A stretch of DNA of 64,000 bases. Origin: Ancylostoma caninum (lineage: Eukaryota; Nematoda; Chromadorea; Rhabditida; Ancylostomatidae). The translations under genes were made by a program, and so were the position numbers. A model generated the notes under the pieces. That model was not told the origin of the DNA. It worked only from the letters and a program-made list of their open reading frames with translations, and made no database searches. Location: positions 682,001 to 746,000 of the forward strand of contig JBAJFG010000009.1 of assembly GCA_037903475.1 (NCBI GenBank), read 5' to 3'. Below are positions 44,664 through 55,114 of the stretch, piece after piece; position 1 is the first letter of the stretch; each line of letters opens with the position of its first letter.

Positions 44664-45090
44664 AATTTATACCAGATGCGTGCGTTTGACGCGCGTGCGT
44701 CTATATGATGAAGGATAGGGCCAGTCGCATCGCTGACGCGGCTCAGGGGCACGCGTTTGGACGCTATTATGGTTGATGAGCGTCAAATCTGACGCGTCGG
44801 CCTGAAATTCCACGAAGTTTTCGCGATGTCTCGATGCGGCGAAGATCAGAACGCAGTTTGTTCGCGATGAAGCCAGGAAAATTCGCATCCTGCCGCGCAT
44901 TCTCTTCTCCTCTTCGTTTTGCATTGTGCATCGCCGCGTCAAATTTGACGCGCATAAACCATAAATACCGCCTTACGGCCTCGAGGCGGCCGTACATTCT
45001 TTTCATTGAGGATGTACATGTCGAACGGTCCTCATGGACGATCCTTCGCAAGTTGATGCGTGCGTCTGACGCACGCAGCTGGTGTAAATT
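44664..45090. mobile_element. MITE nested in the composite element
   Basis: Inverted ends share AATTTA(T/C)ACCAG and GCGTGCGT(T/C)(A/T)GACGC. Inner inverted GCGTCAAATYTGACGCG segments lie at 44768 and 44936. It is about 427 bp long. The terminal motif is related to that of the TTAA MITE at 12333-12514. Confidence 0.75.
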
Positions 45091-45170
45091 AGCCTACAAA
45101 CCAGTGAAGATGAACAGGTGATTCTTGTTACAAGGGAGAACGCGTTGAAACTAGTCCGCTGCGTCGTTCG

Positions 45171-45882
45171 ATTGGAGCACATATTCTACAGGCTTGGACT
45201 CCGTAGGATTCCAAGGATTCCTGCACAATGTAAACGCAACGGAATGATTTGATTTCTTCAATAACTAAAGAACTAAAGGGGTGCTACAAGTGTTCACTGC
45301 GAAAGCCCGAAAACTATGTGAAATAAAAAAGTGTATGCTCATTATTTATTTTGAACGCCAAATTACCTCAAGTTAGCAACACTCCGAAAACTCGCATGAA
45401 TCCCATACTTCATGGATCGAATCCACCAGGTGCTTGAACGATGAAGCGGACCTTGGAAAAAAAGTGTATGCTACAAAAGTCCAAAAATTTTGTGAACTGA
45501 AAAAGTGTATGCTCAGTTTGTGATTTAGGTCGCCCTGGGCGACCTGGAGGGCGACCTGGGGTCTCCCTCACATATATTTTTCGCGCCGTACATCGGTTCT
45601 GGCAACACTGAGCATACAGTTGTATTGCCCCCTTAGATCTCACCATACTCCAATTTTCGAGCCCAATCTTAAAGTCTGGACTTCGCAGCAGCTCCACGAA
45701 ATTTCCGGAAAAGGGTTTTTCGCGTATATCTTTCGTGCGGTACATAAGTTTTGATCGTCCGTTCAAACAGTTGTAGTGTTCCCTTAGTTCTTCTGTTAGT
45801 GAAGATATCATGTCATTTGGTTGCGTTTAGACTGCGCAGGAATTCTTAAATCCTACGGTGTATGTAGAATATGTGCTCCAAT
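45171..45882. repeat. Inverted-repeat arms inside the composite element
   Basis: 45171-45247 and 45812-45882 are inverted copies sharing ATTGGAGCACATATTCTACA and (G)TAAACGCAAC. Between them lie diverged direct repeats (GTGTATGCTCA at 45332 and 45506) and two similar CGTACA-type blocks. The 133-codon minus frame here is an artefact of these repeats. Confidence 0.7.
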
Positions 45883-46852
45883 CGGAATACTTGGACCGGA
45901 CAGTCGCCTGGCCGCTCAAAGAGCGAACAGCCTCGTCGCAGGCCATTTTTCGGCATCGGTCGCCCCTGTTGCGCCGCTCAAATCACGAGCACGCTCAATG
46001 ATGAGGTCACTTAACTTATTTAATGCCCCTACCTCGCCTGATGAACGTGATGCTTCCCTTAGAAGCAACAAACGCAATCTTTTCCAGTACGAAGCCCCCT
46101 TTGCCTTTCGGCCCTTTTACGAAGCCCAGCTTGCCCCCGGGGAGACCTGTGCTGGGGCCTGAGTTGGTGTAACGTGAAGCACCGTTGGAAAATATCAAAT
46201 TGATTTTGGCAGCGTATCCCTACCGTTCATCTCCGTGTTTGCGTGTCAGATTTGCATATATATGAAATCTAATTATTAAGGTTCTGTTGCTCAACACCCC
46301 AGTTCCTCGTTTCAAATGATCCTGGTTTACGGGTCTATACTTGGGGGAGTGTTCCACTATCACATTACGGAGGTGGTTATTTATATTGTGAAAAAGACAA
46401 TTTCTGCACTGCGAACATACATTGTCGACAACAGCAATAATCGAAATATACCACTTCTTGTTAAATCTGGTCAAAAAGTGCTATAGCAGTGATACGGACC
46501 CCTGAAGGAAAACGAACTGACTTATTGAAGCTAAAACTGAGGCAGCGAACGGGCGCTATCGATCGATGAAAATTTTCTCTGCGCCCTCTCTGACGAGAGA
46601 GAGTACATCTCGTCCGAATCAGTTAAGAGGGGTCTCAGAGAAGGGTTTTTCCGAGGGTTTTTGGATCTGTAAGTTTCGTATCTGGAATTAGGGAGCCAAG
46701 CTGGCCTAGGAACCACAGAAACCGAATACTCGAAAATTTTGCCTGGACACTGCCTTTAAGCAAAGTACCTTCGACAGGAGCTTTTCGAACTTGGTGGAAT
46801 CATGCGAGGCCATTATTTTTACAGGTAGCTTGTTCAGGTAACGAGATGAACG

Positions 46853-46899
46853 ACAGCAAAAGAGTCTCGATAGTTGCGTCTATCGAGACTTTTCTGCTG
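46853..46899. repeat. 20-bp hairpin
   Basis: Left and right arms share AGTCTCGATAG with a 7-base loop and two mismatches in the outer stem. Length and loop size could fold as a small RNA hairpin. No evidence of transcription is visible. Confidence 0.6.
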
Positions 46900-46929
46900 T
46901 CAAAAATTCCATGCCTAGGACAATATAGT

Positions 46930-48830
46930 AGGAAGAAAGGTCTAAAACCTTAAAAATTTTAAACGCAGTATTTTGAGAAAAAAGATTTCTTCCTGTAATC
47001 TTCTGTAGAATAAACTTTTTAGACCTAACATCCATAGCCTATTGTGGTGGTCTGTTAATGTATGTGGTAGTTCTTGTTTGGGAAGGCGCGATAAAAGACG
47101 ATTCTGAGATTCTTAGCATCAGGCATTCCGTATCTTGACTATCAATTTTTAGCCATAAACAGCCAGTTGTACTTTTAAAGGGCCTTAAGAATAACCTTTC
47201 GCGCGCAGCGCGAGATTTGTTAGCGCGACTCTAAGATTTATGGTCCAGCCAGAGCACAAAAGGAGGACATACTACAAAAGGACAGCCCAGTTCGTCCGTT
47301 CCGGCTGGGATCCGGTTGGACCGGGATCCACATCCCAATTATGACCTGATCTATTTTATTTTTCCTTTATTTTCCATGTATTCTTCTAAATACTCCTCCT
47401 CCATGATTGTGATGTCCCTTGAACCGCTATTTGCCTACTGCTTCCGCTTATGTCGTGTTGTTATTGCTTCAAATAAACGCTTCATCTCAACCTGTGCTCT
47501 TTCCTCTTAAACTTTTCATTCGGTTAAAGTTCGGAAATCTAGACAATTCCTCTTCATGAGAGTAAAGTTCCAGAATTCAGAACTCGCGAACCTTCCGAAC
47601 TTTACATGACATCGGAGCACTCGTCCGCGCGCGAACACAGCCAGGCGTGTTTGCGACGACGTTTCTAGTTTCTCTGCAGGTAAGCCATCATTGTCTGTAT
47701 TCGTTTCATATTTATGATGTGCTGAGTCTGTACTTCACCACCCGCAGCTCAGTCGAGGATTTCGGCTCTTGCTGCCTTTACGGAGCTTTGGTTGGAGAAT
47801 AATTTGGTTACAATATTCCTGAGCAGCATGGCTAGCGTTTCCAAATCGTACACGCCGTATAGCTAAATTTTAACAAATAGGCGTAGAGAACTACAGCTGA
47901 AAAAGGCGAGGGACGTACAGTATTGGTCAAGAAGATCTGATCAATAGCATTGCTGAAAGCAGAGCCTTTTACCGTTATTCAAATAAGGATTTGAGGATGT
48001 AATGTGGGTTAAAGTACTCTCGCTCTCCTAGTGCATATCATTAACGTAAGCTGCCTTGAAAGGAATACTATCTTGGTCCGAGTACAAATTCACTACTTCT
48101 ATCAATACGTTGGTTCCTCTTCTACATCGCCTCATTACTATTCAGAAAGGAATTATTCCAAATCCTATCTAGAATTGGCAAATTGCTGTAATGGTTGTGT
48201 TTTGAAGTTCTTCTCTCTGCATAAAAAAAGGATTGCCCAAGAGTCCGAGAGTGGAAAAAAACAATATTTAATAATTTTGCACAGAGCGTAGCCATTCCAA
48301 CGGACGATATTTCTATGATATCCTTTACTAGCAGCTGTGCTGATATTGAAATAGGAAGAATGATGATTCATGCAATATTCTCGAGGCATAATGAAAGATT
48401 TCTCGGCTAATTCGATAAGTTCATTTGGTTCTCGCATTTGGGCAAGCAGGGGCATGTTATGTGCCTATCTGTATCAACAGTTAATTTTTCTCAGTAGTTG
48501 AAGAAGATGCGTGATGATGTTCGACAAAATGCATGGGAAGCGAAGAATTTAGAGTTTAGCTTTGCATGGACTTGATAATTATTGAGTTAATGTGCTAAAG
48601 TAACTGGGAGCAGCCAGATCCGGATAGCATACCGTACACCAGTGCACTCACCACCCTACATCAGTGCATCCGTTTTATGATGTTTCCTTCGTTCCCATCC
48701 CGCCAGATGAAACCGTACGTACTCTGCATTTGTAACCTGTTAGGTGGCATTACGCTACCCATGGATTTCAAGTTACACATAAGTGGAAGCATTAGGCGAT
48801 GCTTTTTTAGCACTGGGTATCTGCATCATC
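46930..48830. other. No gene recognised
   Basis: The stretch is non-coding. AATAAA motifs occur at 47009 and 47472, and GGATCCGGTTGGACCGGGATCC-type complementarity lies at 47309-47330. It may contain old retroelement 3' ends. Confidence 0.4.
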
Positions 48831-48837
48831 GGGTTGC

Positions 48838-50150
48838 ATATGGGATCTATGAAATCTTTGCGTGGCATTTTCTCAGCACTGGATACCAGCGTACTCATCA
48901 ATGATCCCCTAACCTCTTGTGTGACATTCAGTGGTGGTTGCCACCTTTTTGGTTCTGGATTTGATGTTTTCTTTGGCATGAATCGAACACGGCTTTGTTA
49001 TCTGAAAAAATACTACCTATAACGGAAGTTGTTAGAAATATGGGGCCACAAGACAAGTTCTGAGGTTAGGGGTTTAGCTTTCCTCATCATGAACTTTCGT
49101 TTTCACTTCCAGCAAAATAATGCAGACTGACAGAGAAACACAGAGGCAGAATGGTACTTGAGCTATACCTGCAAAACTATGACAAAACGGGAAGATTTCA
49201 TTTCGAGAGTAAGCTGAATAATGGCAGACCTGGCTGCACATACAAAAGCGAGGCAGGCTCCGTCGGAACATTCATTACATACCATCCTGCGACTTGCACC
49301 AGTACCGGAACTGGCAAAATATCGTCCAACTGCTCATGTTCTTCTTTCCCAAAGGCATAACCTATGATCTGTTGATGATGAAGTTCCTAAGGTGAAAGAT
49401 GGGCGATCCTGTATCTGCGCTCTCAAAAAATTTGTGCACCACCAAGATTTATATCGGAGCAGGTGTTTATCTTCGTGAGAGAATAAAGGGACATAACCAG
49501 GCAGTAAAGCCGGCCACACGTAAAGACACGTAAAGCGCCACGCATAAACACACTATGTGGTACATAATCGACGTCGTACGAGTTCAAAAGGTTATGCGTT
49601 ACAGGCTGCCAGATAGCTCCAATCAGGGTTGCCTTGCTACGCCCCTTTTCCTCCAAGATGCTACACGCCCTATAGGAGGAAAACACAATCGGTAATCGTA
49701 AAACAATAGAGAAACAACGATAGGAAGCAAAAAGAGAATGATAGATAGGAATGTCTGTGAGGACGTGTACCAGCAACGATAATATCTTCATTTTCTCGCG
49801 TATATATTCCGAAAACAGACAATATTGCCACAGTCGTGGGTCAAATTTGAAGATGGGAGCTCTGAGTAGGCAATAAATGTTGTGGTTAAGAATTTTAAGA
49901 CATTCGATTCGATGAGAGTTTTCCGGTCAGTGAATTTTTTTCTCTTCTCTTCGAACATCGATATTTCGAATATAACTCGACTCTTGAGCCTTTTCGAGTT
50001 GTCGATGTTTTGCGTCAGCCGAAAGTCGACTCAACTCCACTGAACTTGTCTCGTTTGAATGAAATGTGTTCGGTTCACATCCAGCGTGATGACGAGTACG
50101 ATTATTGGTTGAGAAGCTCACTGCTTCGACACCTAAGTGGAAGAACTACG
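48838..50150 (+). repeat. Duplicated block B, part 1 (first copy)
   Basis: The block aligns throughout with 60757-62055. Shared segments include ATATGGGGCCACAAGACAA, AGTAAGCTGAATAATGGCAG, TGATGAAGTTCCTAAGGTGA, CACCAAGATTTATATCGG and TAATATCTTCATTTT. The long minus frames found in both copies (49423-49791 and 61366-61782) differ mainly at non-synonymous positions, so they do not look like genes. Confidence 0.88.
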
Positions 50151-50279
50151 ATCTCTTAAAGGCAGCACCCTCGGAAATTTTCGATCTCGAGATTTCTGCA
50201 CAATTTGGGGTAATCGCGTGCGCTGAATAATGATCCAATGCGGAAAACAGCCAAAACCTTCCAGATCTCGTCTCCTCTA

Positions 50280-50510
50280 ACCTCTCTGATCATCGCTTTT
50301 GCGCAGAATGGGCACAAATCCATTTGTCAGGAAAGCTGGCGCGCACCGGTAGGATAGGCGTCCAGGAAAGGTTCCGTCGACAGCGGGAGGAAAAAGCGTG
50401 GAAGAATTTTTCCGAAGGGTCCACAGTCGTGTGAGGGTTTGGAAAAGCAATAAACATCTAAAATTTTTCGTTCGCACCTAGTTATTTAGTATTACTTTTT
50501 TCCGCTGCAG
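50280..50510 (+). repeat. Duplicated block B, part 2 (upstream of the CAP gene)
   Basis: It matches 63790-64000, sharing TAGGATAGGCGT(C/T)CAGGAA, TTCCGAA(G/A)GGTCCA and GGAAAAGCAATAA. It ends about 450 bp before the CAP start codon, so it is the CAP gene's upstream region that has been duplicated. Confidence 0.85.
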
Positions 50511-50915
50511 TGTACAGCGGCAACCGTCGCTAGAATGATGTTCATTATGTGAATTCAGATTTGCAGTGGAGCAGCGACGACATATGTATGCTCAGAATAA
50601 CACCAGACTGAAGATTATGCCGCGCTGGTTATGCATATTATCACAGTCCAACAAAAGTGGTAGATTGACGGACCATACCGTATTTTCTGTGCTTCGGCTG
50701 TCTGGATGACAGCATAGTTCTCATGTACTTATTGACAATAGAGCAGTTGTGCAGAAAGGGGCAACTTCTACGCTGCAAACATCACCAAATCATCACGGTG
50801 TTTCCACAGTGAAGAAGCTGCCCTTACACTGTAATTACTTTCATGTTTGGCGAGATTGATAGTGTGGATTTTGAAAACTCAATAACTGTTATTCTTCTGT
50901 GAGCCCCACACACAG

Positions 50916-50922
50916 TATATAA
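50916..50922 (+). promoter_or_regulatory. TATA-like box of the CAP gene
   Basis: TATATAA lies 37 bases upstream of the ATG at 50959. If used at the usual distance it would give a very short 5' leader. No trans-splice acceptor (TTTCAG) is visible between it and the start codon. Confidence 0.5.
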
Positions 50923-50958
50923 TGCAAGTGTTTATGTCGAACACCATAGGAGCTCCCA

Positions 50959-50985
50959 ATGTCTAACCTATTCTTTCTTCTGTCT
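50959..50985 (+). CDS. CAP gene exon 1
   Basis: It encodes MSNLFFLLS, the start of the signal peptide. The donor is GTAAGTTTGA and the phase is 0. The ATG is the first in the short leader after the TATA-like box. Confidence 0.85.
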
Positions 50986-53900
50986 GTAAGTTTGAGGTTT
51001 TGAAGGAGTCCGCTTATGAGCCAAATGTTTCATTTGCAGGTTGTGGTCTTCTTCCTCAGTGTGGTAAATCGTGTCGAAGGTAGGAAAGTTGAAAGTGTCG
51101 AAGTGCAATCATTTCGTTGACCTCTTGGGTGTAAAAATCGAATCACTCTCTTCACGATGAAACTTCCCTCTATTCTCAGTTACTTTTATCCCCCCCCCCC
51201 CTTAGCAACCCGGCCATCTCCTCCTAATGAGGCAGACTGGAAAGCGAGACCGTCTCTTCCGAACGAGTTGACGGGGTTGACTTCTGCGTTTGTTGGCACA
51301 ACAGGGCTAACCTTGGGATGACAACAAAAACTAAGAGAGAACATTAGCTGTGGGTGCTGCCTCTAAAGATCTGTTTATTTTCCAACTCAGCTGGAAAAAA
51401 ATTCCTAGACAGCAGCATTTCGTTGCGAAGACAAACTCAAAGAGACCTCCTACAGCAAAATCTCTTCCTTGTTGTACAGGATTGGACAGGCACTCGCATC
51501 TTTGGTAATGCCCTCCTCACGCATATTTCGGATTTCCAAAGAAACGAAATCTGTGGTAACCTCTTGAAGATCAAGTTAGAGATAAAAGGGTCTAGCGAAT
51601 TCCAGAAAATTCATTCAGCAATGTGAGGTGCCCTGACTAAGAATAATGAGTAATTCTCTCTAGATTTTGTGCCTTCAATCCTTCCCATTCACTTATGTTC
51701 ATTTCCTCTCATTTATTTTTAGCCTTCTCAGAGGGTCACATTTTTCTGGAACAAGCCTCATTCCGTCCCTGTCACCTTCTCTGCATTCCTCTTTTCTAGG
51801 CCAACCGTCGTCGAACGCAACAACTCAAGCCACAACGACGACAACTGTAGGTGAGAGATCTCATGATCCCAAATATTTAGTAGATTTTTTATGCAGAAAA
51901 AACTAGCTGTACTGGAAGGGAAGGATACCAGATTTCTGTGGCATTTCAGATTGAGGTGTGCCTCCTTATATGAAGTTGACAATGCTGATCTCGAATATGT
52001 TCAGCACTACTGCTCAATACCACTGCAGAAAACGTTATAACCTTGTCTGTGTCGTATACTCGAACGTGCAGTTTCTGCATCCACCTACCGTAACACCACA
52101 AAGTAGGCGTTGCGGTGCGAAATGGACACAGAATTTGCGATCAGCAATTCAATCAGACCGTTATGTGGAATTTCAGTGAAAAAAAGCAGAAACTGCGGCT
52201 AGATAATCACACCTTGATGATTAACTACTACTACCACTCACGAGGGAACGATTGGATACAGGGTCCATCCAAATTTTGCACAGAGGGCTAATTTCAGGAG
52301 CTGATCACGATTATTAGCATCATTTTGCATTTTAATGTCGAGATTCAGCAATTTCATTAGATTTTCTGCAGTAACTGCAGTTAATTCCATCGTAGACCTA
52401 AAAAAGTGGAGTGAGATCACAAAATGGATATCATTCGTGCTCATCACTTCAAATAACCCTATTATGGAAAACTTCAGCGAAAAAATAACTTTGGAATCGA
52501 TGTTTCGAGAAGCACAAAGCAGTGCACAGCCCGTCACGGTAGGCCTTCAATGAAGTATCGTTCGCTCGTAAGTGCTGGCAGTAAGAAGTGGTCAAGGCGC
52601 AGCTGCGTACCCGTTGTGATGCATTTTTCTCTGAGATTTTGCATACAGAGTTATTTGGACCGCTGGTCACGAATTCTGCCCCTATTTTTTACGGCAACCC
52701 CTAAGATATGGGGATAAGGTATGTTGTTGCAAAAGCTGCTCAGATATACTACTACACAGACAAGGTCATAACTTCTTCCAAGGTGGCATTGAGCGCGGCA
52801 CAAAAACATTTTCAAGATCAGCATTGTCAGCTTTATATAAGAAGGCATATCTCATTCTGAAATGCCACAGAGATCTGGTGTCCTTCCCTCCGTGACCACA
52901 AAGAAAGTCACTTTCACATGCAACTGAGAGGATTAGGATTTAAAATCATTATTGTTGAGTTCCTCCATGTGGTAACAATGGCATGAATCCCTCGACCAGG
53001 AAAGCTTTTCTCCTCACTCATAATCGGCTTAGGTTGGTTACTTCCCCCAATCATTCAAGAAAAGAAAACTCGTTCAATCATTGCCAAATATAGATCGAGG
53101 TTGGCGAGAGGGATTGAGCCAAATGGGAATTTCGGCATGGCTCCCCAGGCTGCTAATATGCTAAAAATGGTACGGAAATGAATAAAGGAAAAGCTAACTT
53201 GTAAAGGGATTTAACGGTCTTTCCTTGCAGAAATACGACTGCAATGCGGAGGCATCAGCGATGGTTGCTTCTAGGACGTGCTCCCAGAAGCTATCTCCCC
53301 CCGAAACTCGGCCTGGCTACAAAGAAAACTTCATCACAATCCACAAAACCTATTTGGATTTGCCGCAGACAGCAAGACATGTAGGAATAAGCTGATAGTT
53401 TTCTATCGATTTTAATAGAGCAACCTGCGCTTGTGGAAGTTGAGAAACTGTGCGGTAAGACTAATATAATTTCCTAGGCTTCGGAAAGATGGTGGAAGCA
53501 ACTTTCAAAATTTGGGGCGAACCGCCAGATGAGATTCACACAAGCAATGCGTACAGAGCAGACGAGAATTATTAGGAATTGGGGAAAGGTAAGCTTTGAA
53601 TTTATTGTGGAAGCACAAACTGTGGATCAAAGCAACATCAAAAAAGAAAATTCTCACTGCTCACATTAGTGGCTGCTCAACAGATGACCTTACAACGCCC
53701 TAAACTGTATGCCTAAGCCATAGAAACAACTCGGTCACTTGCTTATTCCAACATCATAAGAATGGGATGAATTCCACGACAGCTATTCTATCTGAGAACT
53801 ATTCCACATTTAGTATCTGGAAATTCTGGATAATTTGAATGCAATCTTGCATGAGCGGGTCTTTTGACGTCTGTTCATGAGAGAAGCTAATGCTTACATT

Positions 53901-55048
53901 CAACGCTGTGCACTCACCTTTCGCAACCACAAAAAGCACAGATTTTAGGGGCCTGAACAAGAAAATGAGGTGCTATAGTAGATCAGTAAGAAATTTTAAA
54001 AAACGATCAATGATTCAGTTCAAATGATTCTGAAGAGAATTTCTCGGAATTTTCTTGCGAATTCGAATGGCATTCTGAAGATGACTTCCCGAGTTGCGAT
54101 TCAAAACAAATTCATATCGAAGGCACAAGGACTTGAAGGCAGCACTCACGCTGAAAAAAGTTTTTTTCGCATTTGTGCTTATTTTAAAGATGCCATCAAC
54201 TGGAGTGTGACTGGAGAAAGAGTTACTCCTAATCATGCAGCAACTCGAGTAGTAACACTCGACACATGTACAAATGCGCCCACCACGCCCAGTCCCGTCC
54301 CATTCTCTCTGATCGTGTGCGGCTGCGTTTCTCAGCTGATACAGGATTGATCAGGATCTTCCTAAAGCGGTGTTCCTTTCCACGCCTCGGTGGCCGCACC
54401 CATCCAAGCGATAAGTCTCGTCCAAATGGACATTTATTGGCAATAAACAGCATAGTGTTTCTCGCAAACCTTGTCCTTTTGGATGGTCTTTTCTCTAATA
54501 GGGACACAAGAGTGGCCTCCAAAGTAGAATTTCACTAAAAAAATCGGCGGTTTTTCAGTGTGAGTGCTGTCTTTATGTTAACACCCAACATATTGCATGC
54601 TAGATCTCCCATTTCAGATTTTGAAAGCGATTTTCTGAAATGCGGCTTTGAATAAAATTGTGCTCATCTAGAATACAGTTCGCAAGAAGAACAGAACATC
54701 TTTTTCTTCGTTGCGCGATTGTGAATATCCAGTGTAGTCCTTGAAGAAGAGTCCAAAAAAATATTTTGGATTCGAACATAATTGCTACGTTTATATTCTT
54801 GTAGATGGCTTGGCACAATAATGCAAGACTTGGTTGCGCTATTACCAGATGCAGTGGATTCTCCTTTGTCGTCTGTCACTATGCACCTGGGTAAAAATTC
54901 TCAGATCATGTTACCTTCTACTCATTATAATCTCTTCTCTATTTCTAGCGGTAACAACATCGGTGAAAACTTCTATACAATCGGCACTCCGTGCAGCACG
55001 TGTCCAGGCACATGTGATAATACTACAATGCTTTGTGAATCACCGTAA
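50959..55048 (+). CDS. Secreted CAP/SCP/TAPS protein (hookworm ASP-like), complete, 8 exons, 224 aa
   Basis: Exons: 50959-50985, 51040-51079, 51800-51850, 53060-53169, 53231-53380, 53478-53588, 54805-54890, 54949-55048, totalling 675 bases with matching phases throughout. Exons 1-2 encode a signal peptide (MSNLFFLLS / VVVFFLSVVNRVEG), and exon 3 a Ser/Thr-rich linker (QPSSNATTQATTTTTV). Exons 4-8 encode one CAP domain: RSRLARGIEPNG, AANMLKM, KYDCNAEASA, RWWKQLSKFG, MAWHNNARLGCA, FVVCHYAPGGN and a Cys-rich end CSTCPGTCDNTTMLC. This fits single-domain activation-associated secreted proteins (ASP/VAL) of strongylid nematodes in length and order. Unusual points: the usual HN of helix 1 is KY, and the CAP1 motif reads NWGKMAW without the usual His or Thr-Gln, so the cavity site is incomplete. 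Introns 3 and 6 each carry a mobile element. Confidence 0.93.
51040..51079 (+). CDS. CAP gene exon 2
   Basis: The acceptor is CATTTGCAG and the donor GTAGGAAAG. It encodes VVVFFLSVVNRVE and one base, completing the signal peptide. Cleavage is expected near VNRVEG. Confidence 0.85.
51800..51850 (+). CDS. CAP gene exon 3, Thr-rich linker
   Basis: The acceptor is CCTCTTTTCTAG and the donor GTGAGAGATC. It encodes GQPSSNATTQATTTTTV with an N-glycosylation motif (NAT) and probable O-glycosylation. It ends in phase 1 and joins exon 4 in frame (V-E-K-K-T). Confidence 0.8.
   Translation, partial: ANRRRTQQLKPQRRQL
51918..52888. mobile_element. Inverted-repeat element in CAP intron 3
   Basis: Arms 51918-52062 and 52741-52888 are inverted copies. 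Shared segments include GGGAAGGA(T/C)ACCAGAT, TCTGTGGCATTTCAGA, TGACAATGCTGATCT and ACCTTGTCTGTGT. It is about 971 bp long, with no clear target duplication. Its left arm mimics a short exon (51897-51955). Confidence 0.8.
53060..53169 (+). CDS. CAP gene exon 4, start of CAP domain
   Basis: It encodes KKTRSIIAKYRSRLARG then IEPNGNFGMAPQAANMLKM, corresponding to helix 1 of the CAP fold. The acceptor chosen (CAATCATTCAAG) is weak. An alternative at 53032 (CGGCTTAG) keeps the same phase and adds GWLLPPIIQ, so the exact start is uncertain. The donor is GTACGGAAAT. Confidence 0.8.
53231..53380 (+). CDS. CAP gene exon 5
   Basis: A 150-base exon with acceptor CTTTCCTTGCAG and donor GTAGGAATAA. It encodes KYDCNAEASAMVASRTCSQK then the variable loop ending TYLDLPQTARH. 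It contains the conserved Tyr-Asp-Cys-x-x-Glu. Confidence 0.92.
53478..53588 (+). CDS. CAP gene exon 6
   Basis: The acceptor is ATTTCCTAG and the donor GTAAGCTTTG. It encodes ASERWWKQLSKFGANRQM and then ...IIRNWGK. The A-x-x-x-WW-x(3)-L-x-x-FG block is typical of nematode ASPs. Confidence 0.92.
54133..54577. mobile_element. AGGCAGCACTCAC MITE in CAP intron 6
   Basis: Inverted ends AAGGCAGCACTCACGCTGAA (left) and the complement of TTCAGTGTGAGTGCTGTCTT (right). Related single ends preceded by TTAA occur at 41796 (TTAAAGGCAGCACTCACGG) and 50156 (TTAAAGGCAGCACCCTCGG). The target sites here are degraded (TTGA and TTAT). Confidence 0.75.
54805..54890 (+). CDS. CAP gene exon 7
   Basis: The acceptor is TATATTCTTGTAG and the donor GTAAAAATTC. 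It encodes MAWHNNARLGCAITRCSG and FSFVVCHYAP, the CAP core strand region with the conserved Cys-His-Tyr. Confidence 0.93.
54949..55048 (+). CDS. CAP gene exon 8, C-terminal Cys-rich end
   Basis: The acceptor is CTCTATTTCTAG. It encodes GNNIGENFYTIGTPC then STCPGTCDNTTMLCESP and the stop TAA at 55046-55048. The stop overlaps a GTAAGA sequence that could act as a donor, but no continuation exon is needed by the family length. Confidence 0.92.
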
Positions 55049-55106
55049 GAACATGTCCTAGCAACATGGAGAGCAACAACATGTTTTATCACATTTCACC
55101 TACTCG

Positions 55107-55112
55107 AATAAA
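55107..55112 (+). terminator. Polyadenylation signal of the CAP gene
   Basis: AATAAA lies 59 bases after the stop codon, the usual spacing for a short nematode 3' UTR. Confidence 0.75.
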
Positions 55113-55114
55113 AG

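Larger units (their letters stand above)
44154..46759. mobile_element. TTAA-bounded composite element, 2.6 kb
   Basis: TTAA at 44154-44157 and 46756-46759 flank perfect 19-bp inverted repeats AGGCAGTGTCCAGGCAAAA. Inside are inverted segments (44330-44420 against 46090-46160, sharing CCGGGG...GGGGCCTG and GAAGCCCCCTTTG; 45171-45247 against 45812-45882) and a nested MITE. I see no transposase frame. TTAA target choice is piggyBac-like, but the AGGCAG terminus is not the usual CCC. Confidence 0.75.

Noticed and set aside
45410..45811. 133-codon minus-strand frame
   Set aside because: It lies in diverged internal repeats of the TTAA composite element. Its two halves are repeats of each other.
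49423..49791. 122-codon minus frame with a counterpart at 61366-61782
   Set aside because: The aligned copies differ mostly at non-synonymous positions and have no splice or signal features. Persistence of the frame is explained by duplication.
51897..51955. Possible extra CAP exon (KTSCTGREGYQISVAFQIE) with AG/GT borders
   Set aside because: It ends in phase 0 while the next CAP exon needs phase 1, and its 3' half is the arm of an inverted-repeat element (51918-52888). Skipping it gives a perfect 675-base frame.
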